From the NCBI RefSeq assembly GCF_039555335.1, contig NC_092628.1, positions 75,642,713 through 75,706,712 of the forward strand: a stretch of 64,000 nucleotides of DNA. Reading direction: 5' to 3'. Within the stretch, counting starts at the first letter, position 1. Each line of letters begins with the position of its first letter. The translations under genes and the position numbers were made by a program. Below, one piece after another: positions 12,920 to 24,898 of the stretch. The DNA comes from Amphiura filiformis. Taxonomy: Eukaryota; Echinodermata; Ophiuroidea; Amphilepidida; Amphiuridae. The notes below the pieces were generated by a model that made no database searches, was not told the origin of the DNA, and saw only the letters and a list, made by a program, of their open reading frames with translations.

Positions 12920-13526
12920 GTGACTGGACACCACGAATCAGCCGGGAAGTCGGTCCGGTCAATTTTGTTTTATTTCGTGTTTAGAAAATATATACCATAA
13001 GCTTTAAAATGGTACATGTATATCATTTGACTTCAAACGATATCCAGAAGCGGGGTTATGGTTTGTTGAACTCTGTTCCTTCAACAAAATTGTACCTTTT
13101 TTCGGTTCTACATGTGTCTCTTTTTCCACATTTCTGGTATTATAAATACCAAACAGTCATAATTGGCGGTCATTTCAAATCATCCCCAAGTCAACATGGT
13201 CAACGAGGTTCAGGAATATCCTCTCATTGTTAATTGTTGGTTATACATATCTAGACAAAATGCAATGCTTTGTTATCCAACACTTGAACAGGATTTAGCC
13301 AAAGCAAACAAATACAAGAACTATTTAAGGATTCTATACTATAGAAATAGGTAGAAGCTTATTATCCTCGTCAGCAATAGGATTATTGATTGGTTTAAAC
13401 AGTGTTTGATGAGATACTTGACGCACCAAATTGAGGTACCGATGAATACGATCTTCACGCACATTTTACACTCTAACGCAGAATACAATTTGCCGACTTT
13501 ACGGCTCATTCGTAGTGTCCAGTCAC
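12920..13526. mobile_element. MITE with ~38-bp terminal inverted repeats
   Basis: The left end GTGACTGGACACCACGAATC, followed by AGCCGGGAAGTCGG, is mirrored at the right end with a few substitutions. The interior (about 530 bp) has no recognisable coding sequence. It is a non-autonomous DNA transposon; the superfamily is not assignable by eye. Confidence 0.7.
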
Positions 13527-14317
13527 ATATTACTAATATTAACAAAGTTTAAAATAATAATAAGAAGAAGCAAATTAAAGAAGAATAACGACACATTACA
13601 TGTTTGTTTTCATGTTGTATTTTTAGACCCTTTCAGTTTTGGCAATTACAGGATGTATACTCAGTCCGTAGGTTATAAGGCTGATGAAAAGTTACAAAAA
13701 TTCATTACAAAGAGCAGCAACAGATATCAAAATGGATAATAAACGTAATATACAAACACGTTATGGCAGAAATGGCTGAAGGACAAAAAAAAGTTAACCT
13801 TTCCTAAATTTATATTTATTGCTAATAACATAGATAATACGTTAATAATAAGTGTTAAGTGCGAATCAATCAAAACAATTAACACTACAATATTAACCAA
13901 AAGACAAGACAGGGAACAGGTGTCCTCTAACTTTTGGCAAAATGACCCATTTTTTGTGTTCTTTTTAGCCACCTTTTGACAATTCAATTGATAATTCGGG
14001 TGGGTGCTTTTGTAAAATCCTACAAACATAGTTTTGACCTTGATCTGACGTTTTACTACGTAAATAGGGACACACCTCCAACCGAGGACGCCCACGGTTG
14101 TCTGAATCAGCCAAAATGTAAGCAGCGTACAAGCCAATGCCCACGTTTGTTAGGATGAAGAGTCCGGTGTGTCCATCATGTCCATAGTGGATGGGCGGTT
14201 GATTTCGGTCCGAGGTGTCCACTTTGGTGTTCATCAATTAAAGTAGATAATATTGCACATGTCAGAAGTGCCTTGCCTTACACTCTTGACAATGGTATCA
14301 AAATTCCTTCCAAGTCC
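13527..14317 (-). other. 3' flank of the acyltransferase gene
   Basis: Downstream of the acyltransferase stop on the same strand. A minus-strand AATAAA at 13815-13820 is a possible polyadenylation signal, giving a 3' UTR of about 500 bases. The minus-strand frame 13965-14237 has a hydrophobic, protein-like start (GLFILTNVGIGLYAAYILAD), but no family or splice partner was recognised. Confidence 0.3.
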
Positions 14318-17300
14318 CTATAGCTTACTTGCTGGAATGGATTGACTATCACAACGTAGATTGTGTTCAAGGAAGGCAAGCATCTTTGTCCATGCTTCAT
14401 CTTGCACATGTGCATGTTGTGCTGGTATTCCACCCCAATGGATTAATCCTGAAATAATAATATAAAAACCTCAAGTCATTGGATGGCCATTTATAGATGT
14501 GACTACTTATAAGTTGTACTGTTTTGGTAAGTAAACTGAGCTCAAAAAGTAACGTATAATATTTCTAAAGGTCATATCTTAAAATCCTGTCCATCAAAAT
14601 GAACCAAAATTACACACATGTTTACTTGAATACTCTTCTCTAAGCACATGTCAGTAACCAAGCAGTTATCCAACTGACACAACAGCAAAATGCACTGACA
14701 TGGAATAGCTTTCTGGATAACATTCACAGCCCAAACACAGGAAATCACAGCTTGGACAACTGCTTGGTTACTAACATGTGTTTTGAGTAGAGTATTGAAG
14801 TAATCCTGTGTGTACATGTAATTTTGGTTCATTTTAAAGATATGACCTTGTGATTAACAAGTTGTAAAAAGTTACAAGTTTCTTTTTGAGTTCAACCATG
14901 TTATATCATCAGGTTTGATATTGACATCGTTTCTACTTTTACATTGTATTTGGTGTCCCTTCACCCGGACCCACCCCGACCTTTCCGGAGTCCGGACAAT
15001 GAATAACAATTCCTTACCCCATGGTGGCTGATATGAGGTGATGCACAATGGTGCCTGAGGTGGTTCAATCAGGTGCCCGCCTCCTGGATATACTACTAGT
15101 TCACAGTCATTGTTATGACCGTTTGTTTGGATCTTTTCAGCTATTATTCGGCCATTGTTGGTCCAATTCACAGACCCATCGTGATCTCCACAAATGATAA
15201 GCGCTGGACATTGGATTTTTTCGAACTAAAATAACAAAGATTAAAATATGATAAAATTACGATAGAGAATGGTCATGAAAGCGACGGGTATCTGACATCT
15301 GCAACGATTTATAGGCATCAATTTCTCATTGTGTGTTTTCCTTTGATGTTTTTTTTTTCAAATATTAATCTCTAAAGGTAATGCGAAATAAGAATTAAGA
15401 AAAAGTGGGGAAAAGACGTGTTAAAATAATGGACATATTTACACAAACAAAAAGTTACAAAAAAAGACATAAATTATACATACCTTTTGATACCTTTCTA
15501 GAAGCTTAGTATCAGGAGAAATATCCCTTGTAATGAGGGCACCATCAGGTGCAAATGATATTTGATTCATAATAGTTGCCATCTGCTGATAGTTATCGTG
15601 ATGTAAATCATATCTGTAGAAATTAATATTTCATAATAATTGATATTAAGATAATTAATATCAGTCATGCTCCAATCCAAGTGCAAGTAAAAAATTATGT
15701 ACGCATAAAAACTGACTGCAGGAATGTTACATGATAATACTTAGTCTATATTCTGAAGGACCTGTAGATGTACATTCCATTTATGTTCCAATGTCATTTA
15801 CCTACGAGACGGTAAACAGATGCATTTGTAGTATTGTAGAACTAATATTTCAAACATTTTGCTTGACATTGCATTGCATTGCATTGCATTGCATTGCATT
15901 GCATTGCTTTGCATTACATTACATTACATTACATTACATTACATTACATTACATTACATTACATTACATTACATTACATTACATTACATTACATTACATT
16001 ATACATTACATTACATTACATTACATTACATTACACTAACATTTGAAAGCGTTATGGCTTTAATTGGCTATCACCAACCTAATGTCATGATTGTGGTAGG
16101 ATAGTCTAGACGAATATAGTTATTAGATGTTTTTTAACCATTGCTGCTTAAAACATACAAAATTAATTTTACAAATTACAATTGGCTCACTTGATAAATA
16201 ACAAGATGCCATAGCTAATTTAGTTCAACAACAATGGTAATAATTTAACTTACTCAGCGTGTGGAAAGAATTCTCCTTTGTAAGAAGTTGGACACACATT
16301 AAAGATCCCAGCAGTGGAAAATGCAATTGTTGCCCTAATCTATGAAGGTAAAGACAATTATTACAAAAAAAGCAGATGTAAGCGTATTTTATTAGACCTA
16401 CCCAATAGTCGATATTTACGTATCACGATTGAAATATCTTTCAAGTTTACACCGATTGGATGAGAACATCGGGGAGAACATAACCTTTGTACAGTTTGCA
16501 ATTTTTCTTTCTGTTCATGGGTCTTTTGCAGTTTGGTGTGATCATTTTGCTACTTTACCTTTTCAGGAAAGTGTATCGCCATAGCCAATGCCATTTCGCC
16601 ACCTTTGCAAATTCCGATTGTGCCAATACCACCTGCTTGGACATAAGGCTGACGTGATAGCCAATCAGTAGCCTCCTGCAAACAAACATAACGTATGCAG
16701 CAAATAATTGTAATAAATAGAATGACAAGAGAATAAACAATGTTGTCTAATTCTGAAATACCCTTTGCGCCTGGATTTATGTTTTCTTTAAACTAGTTAC
16801 ATATTTTCAATAAACGAATTTGCACTACATTTTACCTCAAAATATTCCATTTCTAAGCACTTCGTATCCTCCAGCTTAGGAGGTTGCCCTTCACCGCCAA
16901 AATACGCCAGTGCAAATGCAACGTAACCTTTAGTAGCTAAAGGAGCTGCCCTTATTTCATTGCATCCAGGTCTAACGCCACCAAACATGTCTATAACTGC
17001 TGGGAATGGACCAGGACCTATAATTATAAAATATTATGGATAGCATAATTATAAATTGAAACAGCTTTTTTTAAATTATTTCACTTAGTTTCATTTAAGT
17101 TTAGGCAAACATTTTTGCAAAATATTTTGTCTACAGTTTTTAAAAATAACATTCTGTATACCATTTTTGCCAGAAATACAGAAACACAAATGGATTTATG
17201 CAGCATACCTTTTGGTTTCAGCAAAGTTCCTCTAACTCTACCTGCACGCACTTCAAATCTCTCGACATTTGTATTCATGTACCATCTTTCCACAGAGGTA

Positions 17301-18313
17301 GTAGCTATTGGGTTTACATCATGACGACATTGACTGCTATCCAAATGTCCACAGTGTACTGTGATATTGACGAGCAGAGGTTTTGTCACGTCATTTTTCA
17401 TATACCGTGTCCCATATTTATGATTAGGACATGCCGTCATGCTCCAAAACAAACCCATCGGCTCCACTCCTATAATCAGAACAGAACAATAATAATAAAT
17501 TGGGATGTAGAATTTCCTTTTTCTTGACCCACACCCTGAATATATCAAATTCGTTTATTGTTTTGTTGTTTAGCCTCATCAATTAACTGCTTTTAGAAGC
17601 TTTTCGTTTTTAGTCCTCTTTTCCACATATTGTAATGGCTCTTTCAGAGTAATTCGCTCTTTTTCTTGCTTTTTATATTATTGAAATGATGAATTGATTT
17701 GAATTCGGATGGGTTTTTTTCTCTTATCATGCATCTTTTCTAGGATAGAAGAATCAGCTATGACATCACAGCGAAGTGTTCATCTAAAATTAAGGCTTAC
17801 ACGAAATGCCCGACGTACCAGCCGAGTCCGATAAGTAGGGACCTGAAAAGTCCGCTTTATCTGTGTGCGGGGCGTGTGCCGATGGTTGGGGGGGGGTGTG
17901 GGGTGGTTATTAGGCGTTGGATTCAAGAGTAAGAATCTTTTGGGTAATTCCGTGCCAAGATATTCATTTATATTTTAATTTATTGCGTGTCTTCTTTTAC
18001 AAATTGAATACACAAATTATTTTCTACTCAATAAGATTGTGATGAAACCTAGTACATTCTTACCTGTATACTGCCCACCTTCAGACCCTTGCTTACTCGT
18101 GTTCACTTTGCCATTAACATCGCTCCTATAATGTGCATGAGATTCAAATTTCTTCCCTTCATCATGAAAGTAAGTCCTTAACGTAATAGCTTCGCCGGGC
18201 ATTAACCCTTTTACTTCAATGGTAACTCTTTCGTACATAAGAGTATTGCGAGGGGAAGCTGCTATTGATACTTCCGGTCTGCTCGTTGTACTTGGCGAAT
18301 GCGCACTAGCCAT
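14318..18313 (-). CDS. BAAT/acyl-CoA thioesterase family protein, peroxisomal
   Basis: Eight coding exons read downward: 18313-18064, 17469-17209, 17017-16836, 16675-16559, 16339-16254, 15613-15484, 15225-15018, 14448-14318. All boundaries are GT-AG and all phases agree, giving 454 residues. An N-terminal BAAT-type domain with PMGLFW at the start of exon 2 is followed by an alpha/beta hydrolase (VIDMFGGVRPG). The triad is Cys254 in GICKGGE, Asp358 in GDHDGSVN and His393 in GGGHLIEPP. Human BAAT uses Cys at the nucleophile position and the ACOT thioesterases use Ser, so Cys points to amidation of an acyl-CoA with taurine or glycine; the substrate is inferred. The C-terminus ASKL is a classic PTS1, placing it in peroxisomes. 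The start is the ATG at 18313, 18 bases after a likely acceptor. A split pseudo-copy of exon 2 lies upstream in the window. Confidence 0.92.
14535..14895. mobile_element. foldback element in intron 7 of the acyltransferase gene
   Basis: Long inverted repeats: the left arm begins near GAGCTCAAAAAGTAAC and includes AAGGTCATATCTT and CAGTAACCAAGCAGTT. The right arm mirrors these (AACTGCTTGGTTACT, AAGATATGACCTT, AACTTTTTAC). Non-coding. A relative lies at 34970-35425 with its left end missing. Confidence 0.75.
15868..16034 (+). repeat. pentanucleotide microsatellite (GCATT)n then (ACATT)n
   Basis: About eight GCATT units run into about 26 ACATT units, with one interruption (ATACATT). It lies in intron 5 of the acyltransferase gene. 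Long Ser/His/Tyr-type open frames here are repeat artefacts. Confidence 0.95.
17880..17910 (+). other. G-rich run in intron 1 of the acyltransferase gene
   Basis: A run of about ten G followed by TGTGGGGTGG could form a G-quadruplex on the plus strand. Inferred from base composition only. Confidence 0.35.
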
Positions 18314-18399
18314 TGTCACTTATCTATCCACCTGAAAACGTTTCAGAAAATAAGAAATAAAAACATTTCGTCTTTCTTTTTTTATGTTCTTATAGTACT

Positions 18400-18830
18400 A
18401 TTCATTCGCAAAGGTGTTTGTGGTAGTCAGGTACTGTGTCCCTACCCCCATCGGTAGTTTGCCTTTGATGCACGAGGTCCCGTGGTCAATTCCCGGCGGT
18501 GGATATTTGCTAAGGTAGCACTGGTTCAGTGCTTCATGTAACAAACAAATCGGGCTATTCGAGGGTATCGCGATCATTGGGATATTGGCTTTGAAACAAA
18601 CTCTGAAATTAATTGGCAACATCTGTAGATTAAACTGAGACTTCCGCTCTCCCCAAGGTACATTTAAATTTGGGTAAATGAACCATGAGTGTGCTCCGTC
18701 CTTCGGAGAGGACGTTATGCCGTCGGACCCGTGTAAAGAGAGCCGTACATGTATCTCGCACTCAAAGTAGGGTGTTAATTCCTGGCTGTCGCTTTCCGTC
18801 CTGGTGCTATTTGGACATACACAAATAACA
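18400..18830. mobile_element. SINE-like dispersed repeat
   Basis: Contains a Pol III B-box-like stretch (GTGGTCAATTCCCGG near 18482) preceded by a weak A-box-like stretch (TGGTAGTCAGG). The tail has a GGACGTTATGCCGTCGGACC core of the kind seen in tRNA-derived SINEs of marine invertebrates, recalled from general knowledge and not searched. It overlaps the proposed 5' UTR intron of the acyltransferase gene. Confidence 0.4.
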
Positions 18831-18988
18831 CAATCAAGAACGATATGCGCCACGACTGCACTCATATTAAATGATCTGATTCTGATGTATTATGTATTTT
18901 ACCTTAGCGATCTCTAAGTTACTGTACTGCTAAAGGGGTAATGTATTGTAATACGAAACTGAAACAACAGCAAAATTAGAATACTCAC

Positions 18989-19065
18989 CTAGTTGGATGT
19001 TCCTGAATATTATGGTCTCTGAGGCATTAAATATCTAAATGAAAAGCTTATAACATCATACCTTC
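18989..19065 (-). other. possible 5' untranslated exon of the acyltransferase gene
   Basis: A strong minus-strand donor (CTAG|GTGAGTATT) ends at 18989, and an acceptor (TTTTCAG|GTGG) opens exon 1 at 18331, 18 bases before the ATG. The upstream edge is set by the TATA box at 19092. No in-frame long coding is needed. Confidence 0.4.
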
Positions 19066-19090
19066 ATTGATCACGTCATTACCAATGTGA

Positions 19091-19099
19091 CTTATATAC
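19091..19099 (-). promoter_or_regulatory. TATA box candidate for the acyltransferase gene
   Basis: The minus strand reads TTGTATATAAGTCAC. It lies about 25-30 bases above the inferred start of the untranslated exon and is followed by AATGACGTGATC, which resembles a CRE-type site. Correct orientation and spacing are the only support. Confidence 0.4.
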
Positions 19100-19129
19100 A
19101 ACCCGTGATAATTCAGTGCGTGTACTTTG

Positions 19130-20078
19130 TTGGTTTTGACCGGTGCAAAGTTCAATTTGCTATTTCAAGTAACCAGTTACGATAAAACAGATCTTTATTT
19201 ACATTCATATTTTACTTTTCACTTATACACGAACAGAGATGAATACAGAATAAGTGGTGTTGACCTATTTGGTGACGTTATGAACTTGAGCGAGAATAAA
19301 CTACTAGTACGGTATATACAAAATTAATATATACTGTTGGTTGTGTGTACGTGTACATTTGTTACATGTAGCAAATACACGGGCAAACACTTATACCTGT
19401 TCACATTATTAATGCACACTAGTTCACATGAATCATATACCATCGAAATTTGATGGTCTATGCATGAATGCACAGCAAATCACACTGATTGCACAGTCAA
19501 CAAAATTGTATGCATGGACAATGCGTGTACGATAAATCATACGATAATCACATACCTTATATCTTATTACAACATATCACCAGTTTCTTGTTATGATACT
19601 AAGTTATGTCGCAATCACAGTTCCGGACGACTGATATATCCTGGACAGCAAACATGATTCGACCTTTGCAGTACTTAAACCTGGTTAACAGGAAACTATT
19701 CCAGCAAAATCAATCGATAAAGTCTAGTCTATCCTCCGCATTGAATGGTGGATTGCACTTATGCCCAAATATGGCACTTGCCAATAAATAATCACCCACT
19801 TGACATCCCTGACTCGCTGCCCTGACAAAATTAAGTTATGGACAGATATGGGAGCTGTTTTTGCTGTTATCTGTCATTTACATATCAGGGTGGTACGAAC
19901 ATTTGCAGATGCCCCACATACTCAGTTTTTAGCTTATATGTAATGTATACATTATTCTTGATTGACAGCAAGTACCAAAAATATCCGTCAAGTGGTTTAG
20001 CTTTAATGCCCTTTGGAAGAGAGTCACTAAAAGTTGCATTCGATTTACACAGGGAATTTTGGAGGCCATGCCGTGCCC
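19130..20078. other. no gene seen
   Basis: AT-rich with CA/TG-rich patches; short open frames without recognisable products. Confidence 0.4.
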
Positions 20079-20345
20079 TACTTACTAAAACACCAAAGTG
20101 CGAATATTTCCAAATATCTAAGTTAGCTAAAAATTTAGGACATGTTACAAAACTATATTTCCTAGAATTTCAGAGGGTACAATAAATATTGGCCGGTTAT
20201 TTTTCACACAGTGCCCTATACCTTTAACATACACTGTTTGTAGAGGTCACACCACAATGGTGAGAGCACTGTGTATTGTGTATAGGAAAATGAACAGTAA
20301 CTGCAGTATGTTTCAAATTTGTCCAGCAAAGTCCGCTGTATATTA
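20079..20345 (+). mobile_element. dispersed repeat family 2, single-unit copy
   Basis: Contains AACACCAAAGTGCGAATATT, GCTAAAAATTTAGGACATG, ATATTGGCCGGTTATTTTTC and then GAGCACTGTGTATTGTGTAT. The same order occurs in reverse complement at 50463-51250, where the first part is present four times. No coding capacity. Confidence 0.75.
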
Positions 20346-20462
20346 AAGGATGACTCCGGCAATCACAACATTATACCTTATATTTTAGAAAAATAATTAT
20401 CAAGCACGAATCACGTGGTTTTATTTAAAACAAACTCATATTGACCATAAAAGTGAATAAAA

Positions 20463-20651
20463 ACAGCCGGCTCTCAACATGCGATATTCAAAATTCCCGC
20501 AGCCGAAAGTGTCTAGTGCAATGACGTCATGGTTACTTGTGCTCAATTGTGCTTGATTGTTGTCAGCCTTCATTGTATTACTGGGACGTCATTGCACTGG
20601 ACAATTTCAGCGCCCGGGAATTTTGAATATCACGTGTTGAGAGACGGCTGT
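20463..20651. mobile_element. small foldback (MITE-like) element
   Basis: The left arm ACAGCCGGCTCTCAAC, with GATATTCAAAATTCCC and AGTGCAATGACGTCA, is mirrored by the right arm (GACGTCATTGCACT, GGGAATTTTGAATATC, GTTGAGAGACGGCTGT). Arms are about 65 bases with a short loop. Confidence 0.75.
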
Positions 20652-21236
20652 ATTAATTCGTGGAAACAATATCTTCGGTTTGTGTCACTTATCATGCTTA
20701 TATTGACAGACGTTGCCTTTCGTAACCCAGACTTCAGCAAGTCGAAGGAAGATAAACAAATCCCCTTTTGGGATGATGCGCACTCTTAACATACTCCAAA
20801 TCTTCTTTGTTCTGACGGCTGTGATAATAGCATATTTGCTACGCAAAACAATTTTAATCGTTTTGCAACTGGTTTGCAAGTGTTCGTCTTTGAGAACACG
20901 TATATAGCTACGTTCTTATACAGCTCACACTTGGAACACTCTGTCAAGATTGTTGTTTTTCTCTCCTTTATAATAAAACAACAAATCGTGAATCGTCAAA
21001 TCCAGTGACACCCCATGCATATTTTCCTGGGTATGATTAGGCCTGTTCACTGGAAGGGCGTGAAAGCTGGTACTATTATTATAACTCTCTTAATCTTTTA
21101 AGTAAAATGCTAATTACAATACATCCAAAGGTCTATGGAAATTAATGAGGTGTCACTGGAGCTGGAACAGATAATAGCAACAGTGTTTTCCATGCAATGA
21201 TCACATTGTGTTATCTGGGAATCCCCAAGATAATTA

Positions 21237-21420
21237 GAGAATAAACGATAGAATTTTATTTTGCCTATCCTCTACCGTGTGATAGACGACAGGCAGGTCC
21301 AATATTTTGAGTAGTGGATGCCGGCGCAGCCGGTATCCACTACGATAAAAATATTGGACCTGCCTGTCGTCTATCATAGGTAGAGGATAGGCAAAATAAA
21401 AATTCCTATCGTTTATTCTC
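21237..21420. repeat. 184-bp near-perfect palindrome
   Basis: Arms of about 85 bases run from GAGAATAAACGATAG inwards and mirror at CTATCGTTTATTCTC with only scattered mismatches. The centre is GGATGCCGGCGCAGCCGGTATCC. An outer inverted pair (TCATTCTTAGTCAGT at about 21419 and ACTGACTAAGAATGA at about 21749) suggests it sits at one end of a 350-bp non-autonomous element. Confidence 0.85.
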
Positions 21421-21765
21421 ATTCTTAGTCAGTTAAATATTATTTTAATAACTGTAAACAATTTTTTAAAGCAAAAACTAAGCCCCCACCGTCATAAAAA
21501 CTCCCCTCATTATAAAATGAACGAAACTTGTTTACAACTTCACGTATTCTGGTGCGCGTACTGCTAGTGCGTTCGCGTATTCCGCACTAGTCTACGCATC
21601 CAGCGCGATACATACGCGCACCTCTACACGTGTGTTACGCATTATCAAGACGCATGATGACGTGGGGTCATCTACGGCCTGATAGACGGCACCCGAAATC
21701 ATGCGATTGTCCAATCAGAAATGTGTCTACGAACTAGACCACTCCCACTGACTAAGAATGATAGA

Positions 21766-22370
21766 TCTGACTGACTTTGTTACAGTGATTACATGAGAGG
21801 GAATTCCCATCTGCCAAAAAGTAGTTTTTAATGTGAACAAAGTAAATGATCAAATTAAATTAATCAGAGTACATCAAATATTTAATTCGTACAAATGTTG
21901 GGAGGAGACGAGGCTGCGAAGTTATTAATTTCTTCCTAAGGGATAGTGTTTACTTTATCTACTGGCCGGATATGAAATGTTTCTGGTAAAATTATCAGTT
22001 TATGTTAATGAAAGCTTATAAATCCTATAAATTTTAGCCAAGATTGACACCATATACGTTAAAATGTTTTGCATTTTGAAGATTTTTTTTCACAGGATCA
22101 TAAAATCATTATGACATCATCTTGTTTTATTCAAATCTTTTATCCACAATTGTAACTCATCATGCTCAAAGACAACGAAAAATCGGCCCATTTATTCGTA
22201 AAGCTTTAATCTGTTGTTATTTCCAACTCCATTCATTGTTCTTGTAATGCATTGTCTTCAGTGATAGTCCGTCATTTATCTGTTTGCCATTTCATGTGAA
22301 GACTCTTCCGTGTAGCATTTTAAGACAATAGCTTGGGATTATTGGAGCAGAGGTTATTGCTGTACTGTGT
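21766..22370. other. no gene seen
   Basis: AT-rich sequence without recognised features. Confidence 0.4.
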
Positions 22371-22599
22371 GCCCGGGTGCGTTAAGGAACGGACTCAGGG
22401 GGATGGGAATTGAAACTGATGAAAGTTAAACTTGCTGAGATGGCAGAAGCAAGTGTAAGGAATAATAGCCATGAACTCTTCAAAAGAGATAAGACTACTT
22501 TAGCAAACATCTCAACAAGTTTCCAAGAGATCCTCTGGTCCTGCACTCATACCACAACCTCCTATCAATGAAGTCCCACCTAGCCAACCGTTTACACTA

Positions 22600-22790
22600 G
22601 TCTGGATTGGATGAAGTATACAAGGCAATTAAAAAACTTAAGAACAACAAAGCGTGTGGTCTGGATAAAATCCTAGCTGAAACGCTCAAAACAGGTGGCA
22701 GTGCAATAGGGAGTTCAATAAGGCAGGTTTTGTTAAAGATCGTAAATACGGCATGGAATCACGGGAAAATACCACAAGACTATTGTTCTC
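22600..22790 (+). mobile_element. fragment of a LINE reverse transcriptase (RTE-like)
   Basis: The plus-strand frame from 22607 reads LDEVYKAIKKLKNNKACGLD, then ILAETLKTGG, a LLKIVNTAWNHGKIPQDY block and loss of similarity. This is the fingers region of a non-LTR reverse transcriptase (the KAxGxDxIxAExLK signature). Everything after the PxDY motif is missing. Upstream bases from about 22370 may be further decayed element. Confidence 0.75.
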
Positions 22791-22799
22791 ATATGGGGA

Positions 22800-24476
22800 A
22801 CAAAGCGTCACACCGTATTTTACTATGCGTTTGCTTCGTAATATTTCATCCAACTGAAACTATAATAACTATAGCATTGCAATATCGCACAGGGAAATCA
22901 GATACATGAGTTTGTGGACTTAACACGGTTTATATGCTAGTCTCAGATTGATCACGCTGAAATTCAAAGCTCAAATTATTTTTTTTATTTTTAAGCCCAA
23001 ATATTTCTCATGATATTGATATACATATGAATTGTAGTATCACAATTTACTAATATATAAAAAAGAAGCGGCTGATTTTATCCATATGTTTAAAACCCAT
23101 TTCTAATACTTAATTCAGAGGGTTTTATTCTGTGAACAACAACAGTATACGTTCTGTGCATTGAGAATGTCTACAGTCCCTTCTCGTAGAGCAGGCACAG
23201 TCATTTCATGACGTCAACATTTTTCTAGGTCAAATCTGTCTCGTCCGAAGGAACTCATCGCTTAAGTTGGTTTTTGCGGAATATCAATTTTAAACGTCTT
23301 ATTTTCTCCAAAAAAAAGAGTCATTTTCATTGTCCTCATAATATTACCTTGCCAATGATATGATGTTGTCCGAGCAATATGATATACCTGACCTTTAAGT
23401 CCCTGTTTTAAGTCATGTGAGATTGGGTCATGCAGATTTTCAATTTTCAATTTCAATGTATACCTTTATACAGATTTGATCTTTATTTTTCAATAACTCA
23501 CATGCCATTAACTGGAAATCAAAATAATGATGTGCCCCCTAACCAGCTAACCATACCAAAACATCTTTGAGCTGATCCTGGCTGCAGCGTTACTGGATTT
23601 GATTATACTAGGGTCTGAGGCCAACTGTGTTAATGTTCCATATTTTGCACTAAAATCATTTCGTAGCAATTCGGAAAATGCACACTGATATCCAATTTGT
23701 AATTGGTTTGTGTTTTTCTTTATGTTGGGTATATGTGTGTGTTTTTAACTAATATTACTATTATTGCCAGGCCTGGCAAAATACACGCTGATATCAAATT
23801 TACAACTGGTTTGTATGCTATTGATTACAACATGAGACTGCAGATTGTGACCATGAATGTGTTTCATTTATTTTGTTGTTGTTGTTTTGTTGTTTTGTTT
23901 TGGGTTTTTTTTTTATAAGATACCGTAGTTCAATAGGTGAACATGGTGAAGGACATCCCACTCATTTGTTCACAAAATTGATTAACCAATAAAATCTGTT
24001 TCATGTTCGACTACTTCCAAGACTTCCACAAAAGGTACCGACAAATGAAGGTGTACATAATGTCTATAAAATTGTATTGCTATTGACTTTGTGGAATCCT
24101 ATTAAATTAATTGTCCAAGGCGGCACCACTCAACAGATCCACAGAAGTGAACAATAATAATTATCTATTCACTTCTATTTCTATTGCTCTTTTCGCGGTA
24201 ACATCGAAAACCGATATCTGACAACCTCTTTTGCTTCTTTTAATTTGGTAAACCTTTTTGCTTCTTTTATTGACATTTTAGAAAATGAAATTAATTAAGG
24301 GAAATAAAAATAAATGAAATAAAGGAAGACGACTTGGGAAATGATGTAAATTAAGAGGTAAATTGGTTTAAATTTCTTGGGTCTTGCGATTGAGATGCTT
24401 TAGTGTGCAATTACAATTTCTACAATCAATATCTTGTTTCCAGCTTATATTAAAGTTGAAGTATGCCATTATATTT
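22800..24476. other. no gene seen
   Basis: AT-rich sequence with a TTG-rich patch near 23870-23905; no gene or structured repeat recognised. Confidence 0.4.
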
Positions 24477-24898
24477 GTGACGTGCCATGTCAAAAGCAGA
24501 CACTTTTGGGTAGGTCACCAATTTTGAGGCTTTTACATATCTTAAATATAGAGATATTTTGCTCCACAACGCCGTTTTCCCCAATGAAATCGGACATTCC
24601 TAAGCGAAGATATTGAGTTCGTAAGTTATGGCATTATAAAATTGGAAATTGAGATATCGGCCTTTAAAAATATTATTGACAATGTTGAGAATAGGAATTA
24701 CCTTGAAAAATGTCTCAAAAAATACAAGATGCCAGTTATATTCCGGTTTGAAACTCTCAGACAATATTTTAAACATTAATAACATTACAGATTCGCAACA
24801 AACCCAAATTGTGAAAAAATCACCACGGGCAGATTTTTGGCTATTTCTCCATTTACGATCCTGCCAAAAAAGTGTCTGCTTTTGACATGACACGTCAC
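24477..24898. mobile_element. MITE family 1, copy B (best preserved)
   Basis: The left terminus GTGACGTGCCATGTCAAAAG and the right terminus form about 35-bp inverted repeats (CAGACACTTTTGGG conserved). The interior matches copies A and C. At 422 bp it looks full-length and non-coding. Confidence 0.8.

Noticed and set aside
13965-14237. Possible small membrane protein downstream of the acyltransferase gene
   Set aside because: Hydrophobic stretch is suggestive, but the later part of the frame loses protein character and no homologue or splice partner was recognised; left as 3' flank.
15731-16104. His/Tyr/Ile/Thr/Leu-repeat open frames on the plus strand
   Set aside because: Translation of the pentanucleotide microsatellite in an intron.
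17115-17527. Plus-strand open frames over acyltransferase exon 2
   Set aside because: Antisense to a clear BAAT-family exon.
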